A DNA stretch of 64,000 bases from Streptomyces litmocidini (lineage in GTDB: Bacteria; Actinomycetota; Actinomycetes; Streptomycetales; Streptomycetaceae), in contig NZ_BMTQ01000009.1 of NCBI RefSeq assembly GCF_014649755.1, positions 124,001 to 188,000 on the forward strand. Reading direction: 5' to 3'. Position 1 is the first letter of the stretch; every line of letters starts with the position of its first letter. Made by a program: the position numbers and the translations under genes. Shown here in pieces: positions 1-8,077 of this stretch. The notes below the pieces were generated by a model, which saw only the letters and a program-made list of their open reading frames with translations, had not been told where the DNA came from and did not search any database.

Positions 1-385
1 CCTGGACCAGGACGCGCCAGGGCGACGAGGGCGCGTCGGGAACGCGGAGGAAAACCATCTCTCCCGTCGTGGCCGTCGCCACCGGCAGCAGTTCACCGGG
101 GTTCGTCCCTGCCGGATCCGGCAGGAACTCGGCCATGTCCTCCTCGCGCCAGAACTCGAGGTCCTGCCTGATCATCGTTCCCAGATCGTGCAGAAGATGA
201 CCGGCGGGGTGCTTCAGGTACAACTGCCCGTTGATCGCGATCGAACCGTAGGCATCGACGATCTCGCGGAAGTCCGCGGGGAACTCGACGCCGAGTTCCC
301 GCTCCAGTTCGCCCCACGGTGCCGGATCCGACCAGTTGAACCGGGGATCGCCCAACAGGACCCGTATCTCCGAAAGCGTTGCCAC
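1..385 (-). CDS. SMI1/KNR4 (SUKH) family protein, partial at window edge
   Basis: GTG start at 385 on the minus strand, preceded by an AAGGGG stretch; the frame is open to base 1, so about 128 N-terminal residues are visible and the C-terminus lies outside. The sequence has the SMI1/KNR4 pattern: a Trp near the start (FNWSDPAPWGELERELGVEF), then FPADFREIVDAYGSIAINGQ, then a later hydrophobic strand GEMVFLRVP. SUKH proteins are widely used as immunity proteins against polymorphic toxins. The gene starts 13 bases downstream of the stop of the RHS nuclease relic and has the same orientation, which is the standard toxin-then-immunity order. Reading it as the surviving immunity gene of that toxin is inference. 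Confidence 0.82.
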   Translation of the reverse strand, partial: MATLSEIRVLLGDPRFNWSDPAPWGELERELGVEFPADFREIVDAYGSIAINGQLYLKHPAGHLLHDLGTMIRQDLEFWREEDMAEFLPDPAGTNPGELLPVATATTGEMVFLRVPDAPSSPWRVLVQ

Positions 386-398
386 CCCTGAACCCCTT

Positions 399-1075
399 CT
401 AGCACTTCGAGCCGATGCCGGTACGGGAGTTGACCGCGGTGCACGAGTGCCGCTCCACGATGTCCCCCTGGGGCCCGCACGCGGTCACCCCCACCTGGAC
501 GAGCGTGGGAACGGTCGAACGCGGATCCCCGTAGATGGGCACGACCGACATGAACGGCTCGTTGTCACCGGTCAAGTACTTCCAGCCGAAGGATCCGACC
601 TCGCCGGCCATCCTCGTGTTCGCCCTGCCGTGCAGGGCGACGAGGTTCCGGACGTCCTGGCCGGTGCCCTTGCCCCGGCAACGTATCAGGTGGCCGGCCT
701 GCGGATTCCCGCCACCCGCCGCGATCCCGCCCGCTCCGTCCGGCTGGACGGAGGGCCCGCGTTCGGGGGCCCGGCGACGGCTGCGGGGCGGGACCCGGTT
801 CGTCGCTGCACGGATCGTCGGAGCCGGTGTCGTCCGCGGACGACATCAGCCTGCTGCCCAGGGCCGTCCCCGCGTCCGCCAGGTTCTGCCGAGGTTGCCG
901 ACCTCGTCGTAGGCGTACGTCGTCCTCCGCTCGTCCGGCGTCGGCGTGTACTTCGGCTCGGCCGCCGAGACGATCTGGTCGGCCGCGTCGTACACCGCGG
1001 TGGACACCGCGCCGTCGGACGCCGTCGACGTGGTGACGTCGTCGTTGCCCCCTGCCTGGCGCAAGGGTCGCTGAC
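399..1075 (-). pseudogene. RHS toxin C-terminal relic with non-specific nuclease tip
   Basis: Two recognisable pieces lie in different frames on the minus strand. Upstream (about 1075-850) is an RHS-type repeat with VYDAADQIVSAAEP and TYAYDEVGNL. Downstream (about 700-399) one frame reads NPQAGHLIRCRGKG, QDVRNLVALHGRANT, FMSVVPIYGD and ends GIGSKC before TAG at 399-401. This is the pattern of DNA/RNA non-specific endonuclease tips of RHS/YD-repeat toxins (GH active-site region, then NLV...N and a late V(T/V)PIY strand). The pieces are joined only by frameshifts, and no start or full RHS barrel is present, so it is a broken gene or displaced toxin cassette. The nuclease tip itself is uninterrupted and keeps its candidate catalytic His. 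Confidence 0.72.
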
Positions 1076-1314
1076 CTGGGATGATGTGGTGTCCATGCGG
1101 GTGGTGACGGAACTTCACCGGCCGCGGCCACGAGGACGCCGTCGAGGCCCGCGAGGAGCGGGGGAAGGCCTCCGGCCGCTTCGGCGAGGTCGACGGCCAC
1201 CCCGGCGACCGCCTCCCCGTCCCCGCCCCCGACGCCCGGATCGCCCCGTGCGCGAACCCCGCGCACGGCCGACCTCCCGGCTCCCCCGTCAGTCCACCCT
1301 TGAAAGGCACTCCC

Positions 1315-1659
1315 ATGACCGAGCAGCAGGCCGCCACCCCCGTCGTCCGGCGCGTGGACCCCCGGCACCGGTACGAGATCCTCGTCGACGGCGAGCGCGC
1401 GGGCCTGACGGCCTACCGCGACCGCGACGACCGGCGGGTCTTCTTCCACACCGAGGTCGACGAGGCCTACGCGGGCCGGGGCCTGGCCTCGATCCTCGTC
1501 GAGCAGGCCCTCGCCGACGTCCGCGCCTCCGGGATGCGCATCGTCCCCGTCTGCCCCTACGTGGCGAAGTTCCTGAAGAAGCACGAGGAGTTCGCGGACA
1601 TCACCGATCCGGTGACGCCCGAGGTCCTCCAGTGGCTGGACGGACAGCTCAAGCGCTGA
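1315..1659 (+). CDS. Small GNAT-fold N-acetyltransferase (YjdJ-like)
   Basis: Protein of 114 residues starting at ATG 1315 with AAAGG ten bases upstream; an in-frame TTG at 1300 is less likely. The family (Gcn5-related, about 90-110 residues) is recognised from YEILVDGERAGLTAYRD, the FFHTEVDEAYAGRGLASILV stretch (acetyl-CoA-binding R/GxGxA-type turn, here AGRGLA) and the closing IVPVCPYVAKFLKKHEEF. These mini-GNATs acetylate unknown small substrates or proteins in the cytoplasm. It stands alone between the RHS relic and the 2-MIB operon. Its last bases are duplicated immediately after the stop (see repeat at 1640-1704). Confidence 0.85.
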   Translation: MTEQQAATPVVRRVDPRHRYEILVDGERAGLTAYRDRDDRRVFFHTEVDEAYAGRGLASILVEQALADVRASGMRIVPVCPYVAKFLKKHEEFADITDPVTPEVLQWLDGQLKR

Positions 1660-1704
1660 CCCCCCGGTCAAACGGACAGCTCAAGCGCTGCCCCCCCCCG
1701 GTCA
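1640..1704 (+). repeat. Imperfect tandem duplication of the GNAT gene 3' end
   Basis: Bases 1640-1670 and 1672-1704 are near-identical copies beginning ACGGACAGCTCAAGCGCTG and ending CCCCGGTCA. The first contains the last codons and stop of the GNAT gene; the second has lost the stop and expanded its C-run. This looks like replication slippage. Confidence 0.85.
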
Positions 1705-1909
1705 ACACGACGCACGCGAAGGCGAGGACTTCCCCCGTACGGCCCAGCCGCGCGCGCCCGGATCCGTCGGCCCCCCGCCCCGGGGGCCGGACGGGTGGCC
1801 GGACCGGCGGCCCCGCCGCGCGTTGCCGGCCGACTCTCCGTCGATTGGCCGGAATCCGGCTGATCGACGGGATAAACATCGTTTCTAGCAAGATCACCAC
1901 AAGGAGGTA

Positions 1910-2077
1910 ATGCCCTCGGACTCCCTGAGCGAGGCGGGCTCGGCGGCCGTTACTGTTCCCCGGGATCTGGACGGATTCCCGGATCTTCGCCCCCCTTTAT
2001 CTTCTTTCACCGGTTCCCGGCGCATTCGCGTGCCGGGAACCGCCCTCGCGAAGGAGAGCTCGCCCGATGACCGTTGA
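1910..2077 (+). other. Possible 55-codon leader ORF ahead of the 2-MIB operon
   Basis: An ATG at 1910 follows a perfect AAGGAGGT (1901-1908) with only one base between them, closer than usual. The frame runs 55 codons and ends at TGA 2075-2077, overlapping the first codons of the encapsulin gene by 11 bases. The peptide (begins MPSDSLSEAGSAAV) is low in complexity and resembles nothing I know. It could be a translated leader, or the perfect Shine-Dalgarno may be coincidental. Confidence 0.25.
2012..2041 (+). promoter_or_regulatory. 10-bp stem-loop in the 5' leader of the 2-MIB operon
   Basis: GGTTCCCGGC (2012-2021) pairs perfectly with GCCGGGAACC (2032-2041) around a 10-base loop. It sits 25 bases before the encapsulin ATG and just upstream of its AAGGAG ribosome site. 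It has no T-tract, so a regulatory leader hairpin or operator is more likely than a terminator. Confidence 0.5.
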
Positions 2078-3479
2078 CGACCGCCCGGACGCACGGACGG
2101 AGCCGCCCCGGCAGTCCAGTCTGAGCACCGCGGCCGCCCGCAACCTCGCCACCACCACCAAGTCCGCCCCGCAGATGCAGGAGATCAGCTCCCGCTGGCT
2201 GCTGCGGATGCTCCCCTGGGTGGAGACCAAGGGCGGCGCCTACCGGGTGAACCGCCGGCTGAGCTACACCGTCGGCGACGGACGCGTCGAATTCGTCCAG
2301 GACGGCTCCCGCGTCCGCGTCATCCCCCGCGAACTCGGCGAACTCGCCCTGCTGCGCGGCTTCGAGGACGTCGACGTGCTCAACGCGCTCGCCGACCGGT
2401 GCGTCCAGCGCGACTTCAACGCCGGTGAGGTGCTCGTCCAGCGCGGGACCCCCGCCGAGCAGATCCACCTGATCGCCCACGGCCGCATCAACCAGACCTC
2501 CGTCGGCAAGTACGGGGACGAGGTCGCCGTCGCCACCCTCGCCGACGGTGACCGGTTCGGTGAGAACGCCCTGCTGGACGCCGACGCCGGCTGGGACTAC
2601 ACCGCGACCGCCGAGACCTCCGGCACCCTGCTCACCCTCTCCCGCGCGGACTTCGCGCGCATCATGGCCTCGGCGCCGAGCCTCCAGGCCCACATCGAGG
2701 AGTTCAGCTCGCTGCCCGAGCAGCGGCAGAACAAGTACGGCGAGGCCGAGATCGCGATGTCGGCCGGCCACAAGGGCGAGGCCGAGATCCCCGGTGCCTT
2801 CGTCGACTACGAACTCAAGCCGCGCGAGTACGAACTCTCCGTCGCCCAGACCGTCCTCAAGATCCACACCCGGGTCGCCGACCTCTACAACGGCCCGATG
2901 AACCAGACGGAGGAGCAGCTCAGGCTCACCATCGAGGCGCTCCGCGAGCGCCAGGAGCACGAGCTCATCAACAACCCGGAGTTCGGCCTGCTCCCCAACG
3001 CCGACTTCAAGCAGCGGATCCAGCCGCACTCCGGCCCGCCGACCCCGGACGACCTCGACGAGCTGCTCTGCCGCCGCCGCAGCACCAAGCTCTTCCTCGC
3101 CCACCCGCGGACGATCGCGGCGATCGGACGCGAGTGGAACCGTGCCGGGCTCCACCCGGACACCGTCGAGCTCCAGGGGCACCGGGTCCCGGCCTGGCGC
3201 GGGGTGCCGATCCTGCCCTGCAACAAGATCCCCATCAGCAAGGAGAACACCAGCTCGATCCTCGCCATGCGCCTCGGCGAGGACAACCAGGGCGTCATCG
3301 GCCTGCGCCAGACCGGGCTGCCCGAGGAGTACGAGCCGGGCCTGTCGGTGCGGTTCATGGGCATCAACGAGCAGGCGATCATGTCGTACCTCGTCACCAC
3401 GTACTACTCCGCCGCCGTCCTCGTCCCGAACGCGCTCGGCGTCCTGGAGAACGTGCAGATCGCGCGCCGGCGCGACTAG
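2067..3479 (+). CDS. Family 2 (2B-type) encapsulin shell protein with cyclic-nucleotide-binding insert
   Basis: 470 residues; ATG 2067 with AAGGAG at 2050-2055. Long annotated as the 'cyclic nucleotide-binding protein' of the 2-MIB operon (EshA-like), this family is now known to be an HK97-fold shell protein that forms a nanocompartment. The N-terminal arm begins near LSTAAARNLATTTKSAPQMQ. A CNB-type jelly roll lies at about residues 92-205 (FNAGEVLVQRGTPAEQIHLI, ADGDRFGENALL). The HK97-like C-terminal part contains KINT-type strands such as KLFLAHPRTIAAIGREWNR and VPILPCNKIPISKENTSSIL. It is first in a three-gene operon, 92 bases before the terpene synthase. It probably houses that enzyme; whether a cyclic nucleotide controls loading or gating is not visible here. 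Confidence 0.88.
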   Translation: MTVDDRPDARTEPPRQSSLSTAAARNLATTTKSAPQMQEISSRWLLRMLPWVETKGGAYRVNRRLSYTVGDGRVEFVQDGSRVRVIPRELGELALLRGFEDVDVLNALADRCVQRDFNAGEVLVQRGTPAEQIHLIAHGRINQTSVGKYGDEVAVATLADGDRFGENALLDADAGWDYTATAETSGTLLTLSRADFARIMASAPSLQAHIEEFSSLPEQRQNKYGEAEIAMSAGHKGEAEIPGAFVDYELKPREYELSVAQTVLKIHTRVADLYNGPMNQTEEQLRLTIEALRERQEHELINNPEFGLLPNADFKQRIQPHSGPPTPDDLDELLCRRRSTKLFLAHPRTIAAIGREWNRAGLHPDTVELQGHRVPAWRGVPILPCNKIPISKENTSSILAMRLGEDNQGVIGLRQTGLPEEYEPGLSVRFMGINEQAIMSYLVTTYYSAAVLVPNALGVLENVQIARRRD

Positions 3480-3571
3480 CCCCTCGCAGGCCACCACCGC
3501 CCGGGCCGCCCGGGCCGGGCCGGCGTGCCCGGAATCCGGGACGGCCCACCCCTCTTCCCAAGGAGTCACGG

Positions 3572-4975
3572 ATGCCCGATCCCGGGCCCTCCCCTCTGCA
3601 GTCCAGCCTGCCCGGCGCCGCGGCCCACTTCGGGACCCACGTCCTCGCCGCCGCCGCGGCCCGCGCCGAGGCCCTCGCCCTCGGGCACCCGCGGGCGGTC
3701 TCCGCCGACGTCCCGACCGGGGGGACGTCCGCCGGAACCGGCGCGGAAGCCCCCGTGGCCGAGCCCGGCGCCGTCCGCCGGGCCCCGTCCTCCCCGCCTC
3801 CCCTGTCGTTCGGCACCCCGCCGGTCACGGCGGCCGCACCCGTGGACGCGCAGCCGCGCGTCCGGGGCGTCGCGGAGCCGGGCCCGGCGTGGGTCCTGCG
3901 CGGCCCCACCGGGCTCGGCACGGCCGGCCTCTCCCTGGCCCCGCGCGACGAACTCCCGGCGCCGCGGCCGGCGCCCCCGGCCGCGGCGCCGGCGGACGCC
4001 CTGATCATCCCGGGCCTCTACTGGCACCCGATCCCGGAGCCGGACCCGGTGCGGGTGCAAGAGGTCAGCCTCCGCATCAAGTCCTGGGCGCTCGACGAGA
4101 TCCAGCTCTACCCCGAGGACTGGGAGGGCGACTTCGACGGGTTCCACGTGGGGCGCTACATGGTGGCCTGCCATCCGGACGCCCCGACGATCGAGCACCT
4201 CATGGTCGCCGCACGGCTGATGGTCGCCGAGAACGCCGTCGACGACTGCTACTGCGAGGACCTCGGCGGTTCGCCCATCGGTCTGGGCGGACGGCTCCTC
4301 CTCGCGCACACCGCCCTGGACCCGCTGCACTCGACGGCGGAGTACCAGCCGGCGTGGGCGGAGTCGCTCCACGCGGACGCGCCCCGGCGCTCGTACCGCT
4401 CCGCCATGGAGTACTTCACCCGGCTGGCGACCCCCTCCCAGGCCGACCGGTTCCGGCACGACATGGCCAGGCTGCACATGGGCTACCTCGCCGAGGCCGC
4501 GTGGGACGAGACGAACCACGTGCCGGAGGTGTGGGAGTACCTGGTGATGCGGCAGTTCAACAACTTCCGTCCCTGCCCCACCATCACCGACACCGTCGGC
4601 GGCTACGAACTCCCCGCCGACCTGCACGCCCAGCCGGCCATGCAGCGGGTCCTGGCCCTCGCCGGCAACGCCAGCACCATCGTCAACGACCTGTACTCGT
4701 ACACCAAGGAACTCGCCAGTCCCGGCCGGCACATGAACCTGCCCGTGGTGCTCGCCGAGAAGGAGTCCCTCTCGGAGAAGGACGCCTACCTGAAGGCCGT
4801 CGAGGTCCACAACGACCTCATGCGCGGCTTCGAGGCCGCGTCCGCCGAACTGGCCGCCGCCTGCCCCGTCCCCAGTGTCCTCCGCTTCCTGCGCGGAGTG
4901 GCCGTGTGGGTGGACGGCAACCACTACTGGCACCAGACCAACACGTACCGCTACAGCCTGCCCGATTTCTGGTAA
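3572..4975 (+). CDS. 2-methylisoborneol synthase (terpene cyclase)
   Basis: 467 residues from ATG 3572 (AAGGAG 10 bases upstream). It cyclises 2-methyl-geranyl diphosphate to 2-methylisoborneol. The Mg-binding acidic motif DDCYCED is at about residues 224-230 and the NSE motif NDLYSYTKE at about 372-380, both canonical for class I terpene synthases of this family. The catalytic domain begins near residue 143 (IIPGLYWHPIPEPDP). The first about 140 residues are Pro/Ala-rich and look disordered, with short islands such as SLPGAAAHFGTHVLAAAA and GPTGLGTAGLSL. In family 2 encapsulin systems such N-terminal extensions act as the cargo-loading domain, which fits the shell gene directly upstream. The next gene makes its substrate. 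Confidence 0.95.
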   Translation: MPDPGPSPLQSSLPGAAAHFGTHVLAAAAARAEALALGHPRAVSADVPTGGTSAGTGAEAPVAEPGAVRRAPSSPPPLSFGTPPVTAAAPVDAQPRVRGVAEPGPAWVLRGPTGLGTAGLSLAPRDELPAPRPAPPAAAPADALIIPGLYWHPIPEPDPVRVQEVSLRIKSWALDEIQLYPEDWEGDFDGFHVGRYMVACHPDAPTIEHLMVAARLMVAENAVDDCYCEDLGGSPIGLGGRLLLAHTALDPLHSTAEYQPAWAESLHADAPRRSYRSAMEYFTRLATPSQADRFRHDMARLHMGYLAEAAWDETNHVPEVWEYLVMRQFNNFRPCPTITDTVGGYELPADLHAQPAMQRVLALAGNASTIVNDLYSYTKELASPGRHMNLPVVLAEKESLSEKDAYLKAVEVHNDLMRGFEAASAELAAACPVPSVLRFLRGVAVWVDGNHYWHQTNTYRYSLPDFW

Positions 4976-4989
4976 GAACGGATTCATCT

Positions 4990-5874
4990 GTGACCAACAC
5001 CGAGCTCCCCACCGTCAACGGCACCTCCGCGTTCGTTCCCGGCCCGGCGACGCCGTACCAGGGAGACATCGCCCGCTACTGGAACGCCGAGGCCAGGCCC
5101 GTGAACCTGCGCCTCGGTGACGTCGACGGGCTGTACCACCACCACTACGGCATCGGGGCCGTCGACCACGCCGCCCTCGGGGACGTCGAGGACAGCGAGT
5201 ACGAGAAGAAGCTGATCGCCGAGCTGCACCGCCTGGAGTCGGCGCAGGCCGAGCTCCTCCTGGACCACCTGGGTCCGATCGGCCGCGAAGACACCCTCGT
5301 CGACGCCGGCTGCGGCCGCGGCGGTTCGAGCGTCATGGCCCACCAGCGCTTCGGCTGCAAGGTCGAGGGCGTCACCCTCTCCTCCACGCAGGCCGAGTTC
5401 GGCAACCGGCGCGCCAAGGAGCTGGGCATCGAGGACCGGGTCCACGCCCAGGTCTGCAACATGCTCGACACCCCCTTCGAGAAGGGCAGCATCGCCGCCT
5501 CGTGGAACAACGAGTCGAGCATGTACGTCGACCTGGACGACCTGTTCGCCGAGCACTCCCGGTTCCTCAAGGTCGGCGGCCGCTACGTGACCATCACCGG
5601 CTGCTGGAACCCGAAGTACGGACAGCCCTCGAAGTGGGTCTCCCAGATCAACGCGCACTTCGAGTGCAACATCCACTCCCGCCGTGAGTACCTGCGCGCG
5701 ATGGCCGACAACCGGCTCGTGCCGCAGGCCGTCATCGACCTGACGCCGGACACCCTGCCCTACTGGGAGCTGCGGGCCACGTCCTCGCTGGTCACCGGCA
5801 TCGAGGAGGCGTTCATCGAGTCGTACAGGGACGGCTCCTTCCAGTACGTCCTGATCGCCGCCGACCGCGTCTGA
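4990..5874 (+). CDS. gppmt: Geranyl diphosphate 2-C-methyltransferase
   Basis: 294 residues from GTG 4990, 15 bases after the synthase stop; no strong ribosome site is visible, so translation may be coupled. It transfers a methyl group from S-adenosylmethionine to C2 of geranyl diphosphate, giving the C11 substrate of 2-MIB synthase. SAM-binding motif I is VDAGCGRGGSSVMAHQRFG at about residues 104-122. ASWNNESSMYVDLDDLFAEH and the C-terminal AFIESYRDGSFQYVLIAADR match this family. It is the last gene of the operon and is followed by a strong hairpin. Confidence 0.95.
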   Translation: MTNTELPTVNGTSAFVPGPATPYQGDIARYWNAEARPVNLRLGDVDGLYHHHYGIGAVDHAALGDVEDSEYEKKLIAELHRLESAQAELLLDHLGPIGREDTLVDAGCGRGGSSVMAHQRFGCKVEGVTLSSTQAEFGNRRAKELGIEDRVHAQVCNMLDTPFEKGSIAASWNNESSMYVDLDDLFAEHSRFLKVGGRYVTITGCWNPKYGQPSKWVSQINAHFECNIHSRREYLRAMADNRLVPQAVIDLTPDTLPYWELRATSSLVTGIEEAFIESYRDGSFQYVLIAADRV

Positions 5875-5894
5875 CCCGACGGCGGCACGCGCGC

Positions 5895-5936
5895 GAGGAG
5901 GGCCGGACCCGTCGTCCGACGGGTCCGGCCCTCCTC
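5895..5936 (+). terminator. Bidirectional terminator, 20-bp stem
   Basis: GAGGAGGGCCGGACCCGTCG at 5895-5914 pairs perfectly with 5917-5936 around a two-base loop. It lies between the convergent ends of the 2-MIB operon and the MFS gene and can serve both. Confidence 0.85.
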
Positions 5937-5940
5937 CTCG

Positions 5941-7428
5941 TCATGCCGCGGCGACCTTCTCCTTCTCGGCGGCCGGTGCGCCCACCCGCTCGGTGCGGGG
6001 CGCCTGGCCGGCCCGCAGGCCGAGGCGGGCGATGACGGCGACGAGCGCGAAGGCGGCGGCGCCGATCCCGAAGGTGAGGGTGAAGCCGGACTCGGCGGGC
6101 AGCGCCGGGACGCCGGCGGGCAGGTGCTCGATCGTCTTCGAGGCCAGGATCGTGGTGACCACGGCGCTGCCGATCGCGCTGCCGGTGGAGCGGGAGATGG
6201 AGTTGATGCCGTTGGCGATGCCGCTCTGGTGGTGCGGGACGCTCGCCATGATGACGGCGGGCATGGCCGCGTAGCCGAAGCTGACGGCCGCGCCGACGAT
6301 CACGCCGGCGCCGATCACCGAGGCGGTGTGGCCGTGGTCGAGGCCGAGCCAGCCGAAGCCCACGGCGCCCAGGACGGCGGCCAGGGTCAGTGCGGTGCGC
6401 GGACCGCGGTGGCGGACGAGCCGGCCGCCGATCGGCGAGGCGAGCAGGGAGACGATCGCGCCGGGCAGCAGGAACTCGACGGAGGCCCGCAGGATGGACG
6501 CGCCGAAGCCGTAGCCGGTGAGGGCCTCGGGCATCTGGACGAGGTACGAGACGCCCAGGAAGTTCGCGAACATGCCGAAGCCGACGAGGACGCCGGCCAG
6601 GTTGGCCATGAGCACCGGCCGGTGCACGAACATCCGCATGTCGACGAGGGGCTCGCGGACCTTGAGTTCGGTGAGGACCCAGACGACGGTCATGACGGCC
6701 GCGCCGGCGAAGCTGCCGAGGGTGCGGCCGGAGGTCCAGCCCCACTCGTGGCCCTGCGAGATCGGCAGCAGGAGCAGCAGCAGGGTGGCGCCGAGGGTGA
6801 GCGCGCCGAGGAAGTCGGTGCGTCCGCCGGTCTTGTGGCGGGTCGCGGGGACCAGGAACACGACCGCGAGCAGGGCGATGGCGGCGAAGCCCGTGGCCAT
6901 CCAGAAGGCGCTGCGGTAGTCGGCGTCGGAGCCGGAGGTGAGCAGGCCGGTGGCGACGAGCGCAAGGCCGCTGCCGAAGGCCAGGGTGCCGCTGACGAGG
7001 GACATCGCGCCGGGCAGCTTCTGCGGGCGGACCTCCTCGCGCAGCACGGACAGGGCCAGCGGGAAGATCGCGGTGGCGGCGCCCTGGAGGACGCGGCCGA
7101 GGACCAGCAGGGGGAGCGAGGTCGCCAGGGCCGCGACGACGGAGCCGGCCACCATGACGCCGAGGACGGCGACCAGGGTGGGCTTCTTGCCGTGCTGGTC
7201 GCCGAAGCGGCCCAGCAGCGGGGTGAAGACGGCGGCGGAGAGCAGCGTGGCGGTGGTCACCCAGCTCACGTTCGCGGCCGAGGTGCCGAGGTCGGCGCGG
7301 ATGAGGCCGAGGATCGGGACCGGCAGGGTCTGCATCATCGACACGACCATGGCGGCGAGGCTCAGTGCGAAGACGACGAGCGTCTCGCGCCGGGGGTCGG
7401 CGGCGGGCGGGGTGGTCTCGTGACTCAT
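5941..7428 (-). CDS. MFS drug exporter, DHA2 (14-TM) family
   Basis: 495 residues; ATG at 7428. Membrane segments run along the whole chain. The first helix contains LVVFALSLAAMVVSMMQTLPVPILG; the family loop motif between helices 2 and 3 appears as LLGRFGDQHGKKPTL, and motif C-like SGTLAFGSGLALVATG follows. Proton-driven export of a toxic compound or antibiotic is the family role; the substrate is unknown. It is divergent from a MarR regulator across a 156-base gap with four dyads, so it is very probably repressed by that protein and induced by its ligand. Confidence 0.9.
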   Translation of the reverse strand: MSHETTPPAADPRRETLVVFALSLAAMVVSMMQTLPVPILGLIRADLGTSAANVSWVTTATLLSAAVFTPLLGRFGDQHGKKPTLVAVLGVMVAGSVVAALATSLPLLVLGRVLQGAATAIFPLALSVLREEVRPQKLPGAMSLVSGTLAFGSGLALVATGLLTSGSDADYRSAFWMATGFAAIALLAVVFLVPATRHKTGGRTDFLGALTLGATLLLLLLPISQGHEWGWTSGRTLGSFAGAAVMTVVWVLTELKVREPLVDMRMFVHRPVLMANLAGVLVGFGMFANFLGVSYLVQMPEALTGYGFGASILRASVEFLLPGAIVSLLASPIGGRLVRHRGPRTALTLAAVLGAVGFGWLGLDHGHTASVIGAGVIVGAAVSFGYAAMPAVIMASVPHHQSGIANGINSISRSTGSAIGSAVVTTILASKTIEHLPAGVPALPAESGFTLTFGIGAAAFALVAVIARLGLRAGQAPRTERVGAPAAEKEKVAAA

Positions 7429-7464
7429 GTGTGGGTGGCCTTCTCGGTGCTTCACGTCGTCGAT

Positions 7465-7572
7465 CTTTGATGTCATCAAGTAATACGACGAAGGTAGGTC
7501 CCGATGCTTGAGGAGGTCAAGTAAATGCTTGAGGTTCTTAAGTAAACAATTGATAATGTCAAGGATCTTGAG
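7465..7572. promoter_or_regulatory. Array of four MarR-type operator dyads
   Basis: The divergent MFS/marR gap holds four related dyads: TTGATGTCATCAA (7467-7479, perfect), CTTGAGGAGGTCAAG (7507-7521), CTTGAGGTTCTTAAG (7528-7542) and CAAGGATCTTG (7560-7570, perfect). The middle pair are 21 bases apart, two helical turns. All carry CTTGA/TCAAG half-sites. The gap is markedly AT-rich for this genome and the last dyad is 15 bases before the marR start, so both promoters should be covered. Confidence 0.75.
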
Positions 7573-7584
7573 TACGCTCGAAGC

Positions 7585-8025
7585 ATGAGCGCGACGACCC
7601 CCGAGACGCCCACCAAGCTCCAGCTGCTTGAGCTCCTCGCCGCCATCGGCACGGCCCAGTGGCGCGACTTCGCCGCGGCCGCCGCCCACCACGGACTGAC
7701 CTCCACCCAGGCCAAGGTGCTCGCCCAGCTGAACGGCCCGCTGCCGATGCGCGCCCTCGCCACGCTCCTCGTCTGCGACGCCTCGAACGTCACCGGGATC
7801 GTGGACCGCCTGGAGGGACGCGGTCTCGTGCGCCGCGAGGCCGACGCCTCCGACCGGCGCGTCAAGAACGTCGTGGCGACCGACGAGGGCCGGGACGTCA
7901 TCCGGCGGGTCCGCGAGGAGATGCAGGCGACCCACGGAGCCCTCGACACGCTCGGCGCGGAGGACAGCGCGACCCTGTACGCCCTGCTCGCGCGGCTGCG
8001 TCCGGGCATGGAGAAGGACGCCTGA
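7585..8025 (+). CDS. MarR family transcriptional regulator
   Basis: 146 residues; ATG 7585. Winged-helix core: LTSTQAKVLAQLNGPLPMRALATLL, then the recognition helix CDASNVTGIVDRLEGRGLV and the wing RREADASDRRVKNVVATDEG. The DxRxxxV/L wing signature is present as DRRVKNV. No Shine-Dalgarno is evident, so the message may be leaderless or nearly so. It is expected to be a dimeric repressor of itself and of the divergent MFS exporter through the dyads at 7465-7572. Confidence 0.93.
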   Translation: MSATTPETPTKLQLLELLAAIGTAQWRDFAAAAAHHGLTSTQAKVLAQLNGPLPMRALATLLVCDASNVTGIVDRLEGRGLVRREADASDRRVKNVVATDEGRDVIRRVREEMQATHGALDTLGAEDSATLYALLARLRPGMEKDA

Positions 8026-8048
8026 CGGGAAGTCCCGTACAGGCGTCC
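8016..8048 (+). terminator. Terminator hairpin overlapping the marR stop
   Basis: GGACGCCTG (8016-8024) pairs with CAGGCGTCC (8040-8048), and ACGGGA pairs with TCCCGT inside it, giving an almost continuous 15-bp stem with one bulged A. It starts within the last marR codons and lies between convergent genes. Confidence 0.75.
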
Positions 8049-8077
8049 GTGACGGAGCCCCGGAAAGGGGCGGCGCC

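Noticed and set aside
336..1910. 524-codon plus-strand frame across the RHS relic and GNAT gene
   Set aside because: Arg/Pro/Gly-rich shadow typical of high-GC antisense or out-of-frame reading; it overlaps the GNAT gene and the RHS relic and has no domain.
6124..7470. 448-codon plus-strand frame opposite the MFS gene
   Set aside because: Composition is Asp/Glu/Gly/His-rich mirror of a membrane protein; no ribosome site or family.
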